Shown: positions 36,907 to 45,819, numbered from the stretch's first letter. The stretch: DNA of 64,000 bases from DATBSL01 sp964561785 (GCA_964561785.1 CAZLRF010000012.1:34232-98231), one strand, 5' to 3'. Numbers and translations are program-made. The notes: generated by a model not told the origin, from the sequence alone.

Positions 36907-37751
36907 GCGGCCACTGGTTCTTCGTCTCCGACCTGCACGGCCGGACGGCTCGCTACGAGGCCCTGCTCGCGGTGGTCGAGTCGGAGGCGCCGGAGGCCGT
37001 TCTCCTCGGGGGGGACCTCCTCCCGAGGATCCCGCCCCCCGGCACGGAGGACTTCCTCGCCGGCTGGCTCGCCCCGCGGCTCGAGGCCGCACGGGAGCGG
37101 CTGGGCCGGCGCTTTCCCCGCGTCCTGGCGATACCCGGCAACGACGACCCCCGGTCCGAGATCGTCTCTCTGGCGCTGCTCGAGAGCCGGGGCCTGCTCG
37201 CAGGCGCGCACGGCCGGAGGATCGCGGTCGGCGGGCGGACCGTCTACGGCTACGCCTGCGTGCCCCCGACGCCCTTCCGGCTCAAGGACTGGGAGCGCTA
37301 CGACGTCTCGCGTTTCGTCGACCCCGGCTCAATCTCCCCGGAGGAGGGCGTGCGGTCGATGCCGGTGTCCGAGGGGGAGGCGCGGTGGGGCACGATCGCG
37401 GCCGACCTCGAGGCCCTCGTGGGCGAGGACGACGTCTCGGCCGCAGCGTTCCTGTTCCACGCGCCCCCTTACGGGACGGCCCTCGACCGGGCCGCTCTCG
37501 ACGGCCGCAGCGTCGACCACGCGCCGCTCGACGTGCACGTCGGCAGCATCGCCGTCCGCCGCTTCATCGAGTCGCGCCAGCCGCTCGTGACCCTGCACGG
37601 GCACGTCCACGAATCGGCCCGGCTCAGCGGGGCGTGGCGACAGCGGATCGGCCGCACCGTCTGCCTCTCGGCTGCGCACGACGGGCCCGAGCTGGCGCTC
37701 GTCCGGCTCTCCCCCGAAGCGCCATGGGAGGCGACGAGGGAGCTCCTGTGA
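36903..37751 (+). CDS. Calcineurin-like metallophosphoesterase
   Basis: 282 residues from a TTG overlapping the previous stop (TTGA). The five metallophosphoesterase blocks are visible: SDLHG (9-13), GGDLLP, PGNDDPRSE (GNDD instead of the usual GNHD), FHAPPYGT and LHGHVHES. This predicts a dinuclear metal centre hydrolysing a phosphodiester or phosphomonoester; the substrate cannot be told. No signal peptide. Translational coupling suggests a joint role with the spermidine-synthase-like membrane protein. Confidence 0.85.
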   Translation: MSGHWFFVSDLHGRTARYEALLAVVESEAPEAVLLGGDLLPRIPPPGTEDFLAGWLAPRLEAARERLGRRFPRVLAIPGNDDPRSEIVSLALLESRGLLAGAHGRRIAVGGRTVYGYACVPPTPFRLKDWERYDVSRFVDPGSISPEEGVRSMPVSEGEARWGTIAADLEALVGEDDVSAAAFLFHAPPYGTALDRAALDGRSVDHAPLDVHVGSIAVRRFIESRQPLVTLHGHVHESARLSGAWRQRIGRTVCLSAAHDGPELALVRLSPEAPWEATRELL

Positions 37752-37914
37752 CCCGACCCTCGTGCCGGCCCTGGCCGTGCTCGTCGCGGCGCCGCGGCCG
37801 GCGCCCGCGTCGGCGCCACGCCTCGGCGTCCACCGACCCCGACGCAGGTCCCTTCGACTTCCTCCGGCGGGTCTACGTCGAGGCCGGATCGGCGGGGGCG
37901 CTCCACTCCCGGCC
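37752..37914. other. Spacer between convergent genes, possible gene remnant
   Basis: 163 bp without a supported gene. A GTG at 37762 opens a short signal-peptide-like stretch (PALAVLVAAPRPAPASA), and in another frame at about 37830-37915 the codon pattern (DPDAGPFDFLRRVYVEAGS) looks coding. A frameshifted remnant is possible. A GGCGCC-6 nt-GGCGCC repeat (37788-37805) may terminate the phosphoesterase transcript. Confidence 0.25.
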
Positions 37915-40900
37915 TCAGGCGTCCGGAGGCCGGCCCTCTCCCGCCGCCCCCCCCAGGGCGAGAGGCCGGGCGGCGTCGGTCACGGCGCCGATCTTCGCCG
38001 CGAAGGCGTTTCCACCCCCGGCGATGTCCTCGTCCGTCACGTAGTGGACGTCGAGGAGCCCGTCGGTGCGGTAGCCGGTCCGCAGGTAGTTGATCTCGGC
38101 GAGGGCCTGGCTCCAGCCGTCGAGCCACACCCCGAGGGCCTCGCGCCTCGGGTCGTCCTTCTCCACGTGCAGCAGGAGGTCGATGTCGCTCGCTGGCCCC
38201 GCGGTCGCGTTCTTGGTCGACCCGAAGACGTACGCCGCCTTCACGCCGAAACGGACCGGGTCGATCAGGGCGGCGATGCGCTGGGCCATTCGCAGGCGCC
38301 ACCGCCAGTGGTCCTCGGGGCGCGTGCCGGCCGCGGCTTCCGGCTCTGCCGCGGCCTCCGCACCCACGCTCGGGAACGCCAGCAGCCCGACCGCCTCGTC
38401 GAGGTCCCCGTTCATCAGGACGCGCAGGACGCGGCCGTCCGTCGCCTTCCTCACGTCGATCACCCGGACCACCTCCGCGAGAGAGGCGAACTCGGGGGCG
38501 AGGTCGGGCAGGGCGTTCTGCGCGCGCCGGAAGAAGCCGTCGTCGAAGACGACGTCGGGGTCGTCGGGGTAGAGCGGGAGGTAGCGGATGTTCGACTCGA
38601 CCAGGTCCTGGAAGAAGTGGGTGCCGAAGGACAGGTCGGGCAGGTACCCGCCCTTCTTGCGAGCGATCTCGACGAGCACGGCCGAGTTGCTGATGTCGGC
38701 GTACGTCACGGGCACCCCGAGGCGGATGTCCCCGCGGCTGCCCCAGCGGCCGGGGCCCATGAGGATGAACTGCCGCTTGGGGAGCAGGCGGTTGAGCCGC
38801 CCCACCGCACGGCCGACCTCGAGGATCCGCTCGGCGTCGAGGCGCGCGTAGGGCTCGGGGTCGACGTAGACCACGTGGCTGACGTCGTTCACCTGCCCGT
38901 TCGAGACGTAGCGGCGGGCGGTGAAGAGCACGCGGTCCCGCGGCAGGTCGCGGGGGATGGGCGCGGGCTGCGCCCCCTCGGTCGCGCCCTGGGGTCGGCA
39001 CTGGAGAAGGTAGACCTGGCGGCCGTCCGAGGCGAACTCGATGTCGACCGGCGTCTTGAGCTTCTCGCGGAGGAGCTGGAGGAGGGCGCGCATGCGGGCC
39101 ACGAACGGGGTGTCGGCCACGAGGCCCTCGAACGTCATCACCACACCGTCCTTCGCGAAGTCCACGAGGCCGGCCGGCCGGCGGAGGTGGTCGTGGTCGG
39201 CGATCGAGATCATCTGCCGGACGAGCGGCATCTGGTCCCCGTGGCGCTCGAGCAGCACGCGCACGTCCACGGTTTCGAAGCGTCCGGTCTCGAGGTTCAC
39301 CACGTCGGCCTTCTTCGGCGAGTAGCGGCGCGCCTCGTCCGGGGTCTGGTTGATGCGCAGGCCGGGCTGCCCGGGCGCGATCAGGACCGGGTAGTCGTCG
39401 GCGAGGCGGTCCACCGCGCGGGTTCCGAGGCCGGGCACGATCCGGAGCAGCCCGTCTTCCCTCCGGATGCGGGCGGACCACCGGAACTCGTTGTTGGAGA
39501 AGCCCACGCCGGAGAAGGCGGGCAGCCAGTAGGGTCCGACGCGGGTGCCCACGACCTCCTGGATGAGGATGCCCATCTCCTCGTGCAGGTCGAGCATCCC
39601 CCGCATCGCCCGGTACTCGATGGGGTCGGGGCTGAAGACCGATGCGTAGACCTCGGCGATGGCGTCGGTGAGCGCGGCCATCCGCTCGCGCTTGGCGCCC
39701 GTGTTCGCCAGGAAGAGGCTCTTGTACTTGCCGGAGAACGCGGCGCCGAGCCGGTCCTCGAGGAGGCTCGAGCTGCGCACGATGATGGGCCGGTCGGCGA
39801 GGTCGTCGAGGACGTCCGACAGCCCGCGCAGGATGTCGGGGGAGAAGAACGAGTTCTTGAAGAGCTGGACGATGTAGGGGTAGTCGAGACGCACCCGGTC
39901 GGGATCGGTGTACTTGCGCGCGTAGACGTCCTCGAGGTCGTTGTGGTGGATGAAGTCGAGGATGCCGTCCGACGGGATGTGCCAGCTGCGGGGGGTCATG
40001 ATCTCGCCGAGGAGGTCCTTGTACTCGGGCGAGCGGAGGACCACCTTCGCGGCGAGGAACAGCCCGGCCGCCTTGCCCCCGAGCCGCCCGTGGCTGCGCG
40101 GGGGGTAGACGATGTGCTGGCACAGCTCGTGGAAGTCCGCGACCGTCAGGTACTCCTTCGCGGTGTTCACGAACTCGAGCTGGTCGGTGAGGAAGCGGCG
40201 CACCAGCGCCGCCCGTAGCGCGGTCTGGGTGGCGGCCGAGAGGTCGGCCTCGTCGACACCCCCGTGCCGGAAGCGCTGGAGGGCGTCGGCGAGCTCGGCG
40301 AGAGGGGTGTCCATCCGCTCCAGCGCGTTCTTGAGAAAGGTCGACTTGTCCTCCTTGATCCAGCTCTGGATGCAGCCGAGGATCTCGTCCTCGCCCAGGT
40401 GCTGTCCCGCGATCCGGAACGCGGCCTCGGTGGTCTCGGGGTCGGCGGCGCGCGTCCCCCGCGGCCGGGGCCGGTTGTCGTCCCCGATCTCCTCGTCACC
40501 CGAGGCACGCGCGGGGACGGTGGCGCGGAGCAGCTGCTCGGCCTCCTCGACGCCGTTCCAGCAGAGGTGGTTGATCATCTTGCGCCCGAGCCGAGCGAGC
40601 AGGGCGCGGTCGGTCTGGCGGAGGAAGTCGAGGACCACCCACCACTCCGGGGCCGCCTGTCCCCCTCCCCCCTCGGGGGCGAGGACGCGCTGCAGGCGGC
40701 GTCGCGAGACGAAGTGGCCGAGCCGCTCGGCGATCGCGTCGAGGAGCTTGCGCTCCTCGGCGAGGAACGGGCCCTCGTCCGCCCTGGGCATCGGCTCGGT
40801 GTAGTAGACCTCCACCTCGCCGGCGATCTCGCCCTGCGCCTCGAGCGGCGCGGACAGACGGAACGGGGACGGGCGGAAGCCGGCGGGCTCGAAGACCCGG

Positions 40901-41106
40901 TTCCCGAGCACGATGCGCGAGACGCAGACGTCCGGGAACTGCCAGCCCGCGGGGATCGTGCGGATCACCTCGCCGAGCGCGTCGTCGAGGGTGGCCTCCT
41001 CGCGCGCGAGGATGTCGTCCACCCGGTAGAGGCAGTTGAGCTCCTTGGCGCGCTCCTGCAGGTCGTGGAGGATGCGGTCGATCGGCTTGTCGGGGGGCGA
41101 GCTCAT
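37915..41106 (-). CDS. GAF-like / PEP-pyruvate-binding ATP-grasp / nucleotidyltransferase fusion protein
   Basis: 1063 residues. About 20-140: GAF-like sensor region (LNCLYRVDDILA...GEIAGEVEVYYTEP...FLAEERKLLDAIAERL). About 340-706: PPDK_N-type ATP-grasp with GGKAAGL (343-349), VRSSSLLED (443-451), FSGKYKSLFL and DIEFASDGRQVYLLQCRPQ. About 784-860: GRWGS (786-790) and SFGTHFF, shared with two paralogues nearby. About 935-1050: minimal nucleotidyltransferase with GS (962-963), SDID (973-976) and a third Asp (1019). The swivelling phosphohistidine and PEP-utilising domains of PEP synthase or PPDK are absent, so those names do not fit. ATG overlaps the preceding stop. Last gene of an operon led by a glutamate dehydrogenase. 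Confidence 0.8.
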   Translation of the reverse strand: MSSPPDKPIDRILHDLQERAKELNCLYRVDDILAREEATLDDALGEVIRTIPAGWQFPDVCVSRIVLGNRVFEPAGFRPSPFRLSAPLEAQGEIAGEVEVYYTEPMPRADEGPFLAEERKLLDAIAERLGHFVSRRRLQRVLAPEGGGGQAAPEWWVVLDFLRQTDRALLARLGRKMINHLCWNGVEEAEQLLRATVPARASGDEEIGDDNRPRPRGTRAADPETTEAAFRIAGQHLGEDEILGCIQSWIKEDKSTFLKNALERMDTPLAELADALQRFRHGGVDEADLSAATQTALRAALVRRFLTDQLEFVNTAKEYLTVADFHELCQHIVYPPRSHGRLGGKAAGLFLAAKVVLRSPEYKDLLGEIMTPRSWHIPSDGILDFIHHNDLEDVYARKYTDPDRVRLDYPYIVQLFKNSFFSPDILRGLSDVLDDLADRPIIVRSSSLLEDRLGAAFSGKYKSLFLANTGAKRERMAALTDAIAEVYASVFSPDPIEYRAMRGMLDLHEEMGILIQEVVGTRVGPYWLPAFSGVGFSNNEFRWSARIRREDGLLRIVPGLGTRAVDRLADDYPVLIAPGQPGLRINQTPDEARRYSPKKADVVNLETGRFETVDVRVLLERHGDQMPLVRQMISIADHDHLRRPAGLVDFAKDGVVMTFEGLVADTPFVARMRALLQLLREKLKTPVDIEFASDGRQVYLLQCRPQGATEGAQPAPIPRDLPRDRVLFTARRYVSNGQVNDVSHVVYVDPEPYARLDAERILEVGRAVGRLNRLLPKRQFILMGPGRWGSRGDIRLGVPVTYADISNSAVLVEIARKKGGYLPDLSFGTHFFQDLVESNIRYLPLYPDDPDVVFDDGFFRRAQNALPDLAPEFASLAEVVRVIDVRKATDGRVLRVLMNGDLDEAVGLLAFPSVGAEAAAEPEAAAGTRPEDHWRWRLRMAQRIAALIDPVRFGVKAAYVFGSTKNATAGPASDIDLLLHVEKDDPRREALGVWLDGWSQALAEINYLRTGYRTDGLLDVHYVTDEDIAGGGNAFAAKIGAVTDAARPLALGGAAGEGRPPDA

Positions 41107-42845
41107 GCGCCTTCGGGCCTCCAGGCGACGCCGCGCCGCGAGCGGCCGTCCACGCGCAGGACGAGGGGCGCCTTCGTTCGGACGTGCCGGACGTGAGGCG
41201 TGCGCGCGACGAGCTCCTGACGCCGCAGCCAGCCCCAGTCTACCGCCCGGGGGGCGCCGGACGGGACGGTCAGGTAGAGAACGGAGAAGCTCGTGAGGTT
41301 GTGGAAGAAGTGCGAGCCCTGGGAGGGCTCGGGGTTCATCTGGGGCAGCGTCGCCTCGACGATGCCGCGCGCGCCCGAGATCTGGTCCCAGCGCACCGGG
41401 ATGCCGAGCCAGGGATCGGACGAGCCCCACCGCCCGAAGCCCACGAGGAGGTACGGGCGACCAGCCTCGACGAGCGGCCGGTTGAGCGACTCGATCTCGC
41501 CCGCGATCTCGGGGGTGAGACGGGCCTCGAACGTCGCCGGCTCGACGAACACCACGTCCGCGACCTCCTGGCGGCCGTTTCCGAGGGCCGCGGCCGAGGC
41601 GACCACCGCGCGGGGCGAGCGAAGCTCGTCCTCTCCGACCTCGACCCGGTCGTGCGAGACGAGCAGCGGGCGCACCTGGAGGAACCCGAGACGGCCCGGC
41701 CTGCCGGGCGGGAGGGAGAGGGCGAACTCGATCTCGACCGGCGCGCCGAGCTCCTCCTCGCACACTGCCAGCAGCTTCCGCAGCGCCGGCACGAGAGGCA
41801 GCTCGTTCCAGGAGAGGATCGGCGCGAAGTCGAGGACGCGCGGGCCGGGACGGCCAGTCCCGGCCACGAGCCGATCGGACTCCGCGTCGTAGGTCGATGC
41901 CGCGTAGCGCAGCGTCCCGTCCGCTTCGGCTTCCGCCAGCGACAGGCGGACGAGGTGCTCCGTCTCGGTCATGGGGTCGTAGGGCGGGGCCGCTCCGACG
42001 TTGACGGCCCACAGCTGCGACTGGGTGATGTCGAGGAGGTCGCGGACGGAGCCGACGGGGGGCGGTCGCCGGGGGTGGGCGGGGGAGAACGACCAGCACG
42101 CAGCGCCGTCGACGATCGTCTTACCGAGGCCGACCGCGAGGTCCACGACGCCCTCGTGCGGCTCGGCCGGGCCCACGGGGTAGAAGTTGAACGAGCGCGC
42201 GACACCCGAGAGGTCCGGGTAGAAGCGGTCGCGGTGACGGCGCCCGACCACCTCCTGCACGACGACGGCCATCCGCTCCGGCTCCGGCAGCGCCCCCGCC
42301 GCCCGCCGGTAGGCTCGCGCCTCGTGGAAGAACGTCGTGGCGAACACGAACTTCACCGCGTCCACGAGGCTCTTGAACCGGCCGGCCACGTCGGGCTGGT
42401 TGCCCGGGATCATCTTGGTCCCGTAGACCCCGGCGAACGGACGGCCCAGCGCGTCCTCGAGCGCGCTCGAGGAGCGGCAGGCGAGGGGGACGGCAGCGTC
42501 CTCCGCGACCGCCCGCAGGTCGCCCAGCCACTCCGCGGGAAGAGTCGCCCGCTGGAACGCGAGGGCGATCACCTCGTCCGAGGGCTCCTCGGCGACGAGC
42601 GGGCGCAGGCCGTTGCGGTCGAGGAAGGCGTCGAAGACCGACGTCGCGACGGCGCACAGCGCCGGGACGTCGAGGGAGAGCCCCGGCACCTCGAGGTCGG
42701 ACCGGCGCTCCTCGAGGATGCGGGCGGCGGCGGCGAGACCCCGGGCCTTGCCGCCCGGCGAGCCGTCCCCGATCCGGCTGACCCGGCGCTGCGGGTCGAA
42801 GAGCCGGCGCTCGAAGCGGGGAAGGTCCTCGCCCGGCGGCCTCAC
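41103..42845 (-). CDS. PEP/pyruvate-binding-type ATP-grasp protein (short paralogue)
   Basis: 580 residues from a GTG 4 bp after the glutamate dehydrogenase stop. It contains only the ATP-grasp part (GGKARGL 31-37, CRSSSALED 123-131, PFAGVYGTKM, AVVVQEVVGRRH, EIEFAL...FLQVRPL) and the C-terminal region with GRWGS (471-475), LGIPVRWDQISGA and PSQGSHFFHNLTSF (507-518). It aligns over nearly its full length with residues 415-979 of the receiver-bearing paralogue at 48386-51325. No phosphohistidine swivel domain is present. It probably binds ATP; the acceptor or second substrate is unknown. Overlap with the next gene (ATGA) indicates strict co-expression. Confidence 0.8.
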   Translation of the reverse strand: MRPPGEDLPRFERRLFDPQRRVSRIGDGSPGGKARGLAAAARILEERRSDLEVPGLSLDVPALCAVATSVFDAFLDRNGLRPLVAEEPSDEVIALAFQRATLPAEWLGDLRAVAEDAAVPLACRSSSALEDALGRPFAGVYGTKMIPGNQPDVAGRFKSLVDAVKFVFATTFFHEARAYRRAAGALPEPERMAVVVQEVVGRRHRDRFYPDLSGVARSFNFYPVGPAEPHEGVVDLAVGLGKTIVDGAACWSFSPAHPRRPPPVGSVRDLLDITQSQLWAVNVGAAPPYDPMTETEHLVRLSLAEAEADGTLRYAASTYDAESDRLVAGTGRPGPRVLDFAPILSWNELPLVPALRKLLAVCEEELGAPVEIEFALSLPPGRPGRLGFLQVRPLLVSHDRVEVGEDELRSPRAVVASAAALGNGRQEVADVVFVEPATFEARLTPEIAGEIESLNRPLVEAGRPYLLVGFGRWGSSDPWLGIPVRWDQISGARGIVEATLPQMNPEPSQGSHFFHNLTSFSVLYLTVPSGAPRAVDWGWLRRQELVARTPHVRHVRTKAPLVLRVDGRSRRGVAWRPEGA

Positions 42846-42849
42846 CCGC

Positions 42850-44136
42850 TCACACCCAGCCCCGGTCCCGGCAGGCCTGCGCGACCCGGTTGATGGCGAT
42901 GACGTAGGCCGCGTCGCGCATGAAGAGCTTTCGCTTCCTCGCGAGCTCGGCGACCGCGCGGAAAGCCGAGGTCATCTTGTTGTCGAGCCGGGCGAGCACC
43001 TCGTCCTTCTCCCAGAAGAAGTTCATGTTGCTCTGGACCTGCTCGAAGTAGCTGCAGGTCACTCCGCCGGCGTTGGCCAGGAAGTCGGGGATCACGAAGA
43101 TGCCCTTCTCCTGGAGGATCGCGTCGGCCTCCGGGGTGGTGGGGCCGTTCGCGCCCTCCGCGACGAGCTTCACGGTGGGCTTGATCCGCGTCGCGTTGTC
43201 CGCCCGGATCTGGTTCTCGAGAGCGGCGGGGATGAGGATCTCGACGGGCTCCTCGAGCCAGGCCTCGCCGGCGAGGACCTCGTAGCCGGCCGCCTCCGCC
43301 TTCGCCTTGTCGATGCCGCCGAAGCGGTCGGAGATGGAGACGAGCTGGTCGACGTCGACGCCGGAGCCGCGGCGGAACGAGTACGCCGTCTGGTCGGCCT
43401 GGTCCCAGCAGGCGACGCAGGTGACCCTCCCGCCGATCTGCGTGTAGAGGCGGATGGCGTACTGGGCGACGTTGCCGAATCCCTGCACGCTGGCCTTCGT
43501 GGCCCTGACGTCGATGCCGAGGTCGCGCAGGGCCTCCCGGATGGTGAAGACGACGCCGTAGCCGGTCGCCTCGGTGCGGCCCTCGGACCCGCCCATGCCG
43601 ACCGGCTTGCCGGTGATGAAGCCCGGGTAATGGCCCCCGTGGATGTGCTCGAACTCGTCGAGCATCCAGAGCATGTGCTGGCCGGAGGTCATGACGTCCG
43701 GGGCGGGGACGTCCGCGACCGGGCCCACGTTGCGCGCGAGCTGGCGCACCCAGCCGCGGCAGATCTGCTCCTGCTCGCGCTGGGAGAGGTGATGGGGGTC
43801 GCAGATGACGCCGCCCTTGCCGCCGCCGAGGGGGATGTCGACGACCGCGCACTTCCAGGTCATCCAGGTGGCCAGGGCGCGGACGGTGTCGAGCGTCTCC
43901 TGCGGGTGGAAGCGGATGCCGCCCTTCGAGGGGCCGCGCGCGTCGTTGTGCTGGACGCGGAAGCCGCGGAAGATCTGGACGCGCCCGTCGTCCATCCGCA
44001 CGGGGATCCCGAAGCTGTACTCGCGCATCGGCCAGCGGAGCAGCTCCCGCGTCGCGGGGTCGAGGTCGAGGATCGCCGCCACCTTGTCGAACTGCGCCTG
44101 CGCCATCTCGAACGCGTTCACGCCCTTGGTCGCCAT
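42850..44136 (-). CDS. Glutamate dehydrogenase (hexameric, about 430 residues)
   Basis: 428 residues, ATG preceded by GGAGG. Typical ELFV dehydrogenase: GPSKGGIRFHP with the substrate-binding Lys, PLGGGKGGVICDPHHLS with the catalytic region, DVMTSGQHMLWMLDEF, then the Rossmann domain ASVQGFGNVAQYAIRLY and AEGANGPTTPEADAIL. It resembles the catabolic NAD(P)-dependent RocG/GudB group more than the GdhA group represented at 44429. It interconverts glutamate and 2-oxoglutarate plus ammonia. First gene of an operon with two ATP-grasp proteins, divergent from gdhA. Confidence 0.95.
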   Translation of the reverse strand: MATKGVNAFEMAQAQFDKVAAILDLDPATRELLRWPMREYSFGIPVRMDDGRVQIFRGFRVQHNDARGPSKGGIRFHPQETLDTVRALATWMTWKCAVVDIPLGGGKGGVICDPHHLSQREQEQICRGWVRQLARNVGPVADVPAPDVMTSGQHMLWMLDEFEHIHGGHYPGFITGKPVGMGGSEGRTEATGYGVVFTIREALRDLGIDVRATKASVQGFGNVAQYAIRLYTQIGGRVTCVACWDQADQTAYSFRRGSGVDVDQLVSISDRFGGIDKAKAEAAGYEVLAGEAWLEEPVEILIPAALENQIRADNATRIKPTVKLVAEGANGPTTPEADAILQEKGIFVIPDFLANAGGVTCSYFEQVQSNMNFFWEKDEVLARLDNKMTSAFRAVAELARKRKLFMRDAAYVIAINRVAQACRDRGWV

Positions 44137-44428
44137 GATGCCGAACCTCCGAGGACCCGATGCTAACGCCTGGGAGGCGGGCGGAAGAAGGCCCGCACGG
44201 ACCGGATCTTTCGGCTCATTTGGTGCGCCTGGAGGCGTAGTGCCAAGGCACCATGGCATGCCGGACGGCGGCGGCCGCATGATGGACGCCATCAGTGCCG
44301 CCGGCCGCCCACGCCCCCTGGATCGGGCGGACGCGGCGGCGGCCGAGTGGCGACCCGATGGCCGAACCCATGGCCCGATCGTTTCTCTCCCGCCGCCTCG
44401 CGGTCGCCTCCATTCAGGGAGACCACAG
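44137..44428. promoter_or_regulatory. Divergent regulatory region between two glutamate dehydrogenase genes
   Basis: 292 bp. Possible sites: a minus-strand TTCCGC-17-TAGCAT promoter (-10 at 44165-44160) 18 nt before the GGAGG-led ATG, and a cluster of overlapping inverted repeats near the middle: TGGTGC (44221-44226) with GCACCA (44248-44253), GTGCC-AA-GGCAC (44240-44251) and TGCCA (44241-44245) with TGGCA (44254-44258). These look like operator half-sites for a regulator shared by both genes. No small gene is seen. Confidence 0.35.
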
Positions 44429-45790
44429 ATGAACGAATACGTCGCCTCTTTGATGGCCGAGGTCAAGGCCAAGAACCCCGCCGAGCCCGAGTTCCACCAG
44501 GCCGTCCAGGAGGTCGCCGAGTCGCTCGCCCTCGTTCTCGACCGCCACCCCGAGTACCGCCACGCGAAGATCCTCGAACGGATCATCGAGCCGGAGCGCG
44601 TCATCCTCTTCCGGGTGCCCTGGGTGGACGACCAGGGTCAGGTCCGGGTCAACCGCGGCTTCCGCATCGAGATGAACAGCGCGATCGGCCCCTACAAGGG
44701 CGGGCTGCGCTTCCACCCGTCGGTGAACCTCGGGATCCTGAAGTTCCTCGCCTTCGAGCAGGTGTTCAAGAACTCGCTCACCACGCTGCCCATGGGGGGC
44801 GGCAAGGGCGGCAGCGACTTCGACCCGAAGGGCAAGAGCGACAACGAGGTCATGCGCTTCTGCCAGAGCTTCATGGCCGAGCTGTTCCGACACATCGGCC
44901 CCGACACCGACGTCCCCGCCGGGGACATCGGCGTGGGCGGGCGCGAGATCGGCTACCTCTTCGGGATGTACAAGAAGCTGCGCAACGAGTTCACCGGCGT
45001 CCTCACCGGCAAGGGCCTGAACTGGGGCGGCTCGCTCATCCGGCCGGAGGCGACCGGCTACGGCTGTGTGTACTTCGCCCAGGAGATGCTCGCGACGCGC
45101 GGCCAGACCCTCGAGGGCAAGACCTGCCTCGTCTCCGGCAGCGGCAACGTCTCGCAGTACACCGCGGAGAAGATCCTCGAGCTCGGCGGCAAGGTCGTCA
45201 CGTTGTCCGACTCGAGCGGCTACGTCTACGACGAGGCGGGCATCGATCGCGAGAAGCTCGAGTTCGTGATGGACCTCAAGAACGTCAAGCGCGGCCGCAT
45301 CAAGGAGTACTCCGAGAAGTACAAGACCGCGGTGTACACGCCCGTCGATCCCAAGGCCGACCACAACCCGCTCTGGAACCACAAGGCAAACTGCGCGTTC
45401 CCGAGCGCGACCCAGAACGAGATCAACGGGAAGGACGCGGCGAACCTGCTGAGAAACGGCGTCTACGTGATCGGCGAGGGCGCCAACATGCCGAGCACGA
45501 TCGAGGCGGTCAACCAGTTCGTGGACGCGAAGATCCTGTACGGGCCGGGCAAGGCCGCCAACGCCGGCGGCGTGGCCACGTCGGGCCTCGAGATGTCGCA
45601 GAACAGCATGCGGCTGTCGTGGAGCCGCGAGGAGGTCGACCAGCGCCTGCACGGCATCATGAAGAGCATCCACCGGGCCTGCTTCGAGACCGCCGAGCGG
45701 TTCGGCACCCCCGGCAACTACGTCAACGGCGCGAACATCGCGGGCTTCCTGAAGGTCGCGAACGCGATGATGGACCAGGGAGTGGTGTAG
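44429..45790 (+). CDS. gdhA: Glutamate dehydrogenase (GdhA type, about 450 residues)
   Basis: 453 residues, ATG with GGGAG 8 nt upstream. It has the longer GdhA-type N-terminus (FHQAVQEVAESLALVLDRHPEY) and the motifs GPYKGGLRFHPSVNLGILKFLAFEQ, PMGGGKGGSDFDPKGKSDNEVMRFCQSFM, DIGVGGREIGYLFGMYKKL and LVSGSGNVSQYTAEKILELGGKVVTLSDSSGYVYD. The last strand ends in Ser rather than an acidic residue, typical of NADP-preferring anabolic enzymes. It would assimilate ammonia into glutamate. Divergent from the second glutamate dehydrogenase operon; followed at once by a hairpin. Confidence 0.96.
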   Translation: MNEYVASLMAEVKAKNPAEPEFHQAVQEVAESLALVLDRHPEYRHAKILERIIEPERVILFRVPWVDDQGQVRVNRGFRIEMNSAIGPYKGGLRFHPSVNLGILKFLAFEQVFKNSLTTLPMGGGKGGSDFDPKGKSDNEVMRFCQSFMAELFRHIGPDTDVPAGDIGVGGREIGYLFGMYKKLRNEFTGVLTGKGLNWGGSLIRPEATGYGCVYFAQEMLATRGQTLEGKTCLVSGSGNVSQYTAEKILELGGKVVTLSDSSGYVYDEAGIDREKLEFVMDLKNVKRGRIKEYSEKYKTAVYTPVDPKADHNPLWNHKANCAFPSATQNEINGKDAANLLRNGVYVIGEGANMPSTIEAVNQFVDAKILYGPGKAANAGGVATSGLEMSQNSMRLSWSREEVDQRLHGIMKSIHRACFETAERFGTPGNYVNGANIAGFLKVANAMMDQGVV

Positions 45791-45819
45791 CTCCGACGCG
45801 AGCGACGCTCGCGTCGGAG
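45791..45819 (+). terminator. 13-bp perfect hairpin after gdhA
   Basis: CTCCGACGCGAGC - GAC - GCTCGCGTCGGAG begins at the base after the gdhA stop codon. No T-run follows. The sequence between this and the next hairpin (45820-45956) holds weaker inverted repeats (for example AAGGCCC-18 nt-GGGCCTT) and no gene. Confidence 0.65.

Noticed and set aside
44236..44251. Sigma-54 promoter (TGGCAC) in the glutamate dehydrogenase intergenic region
   Set aside because: The required TTGC at -12 is missing after TGGCACTACGC.
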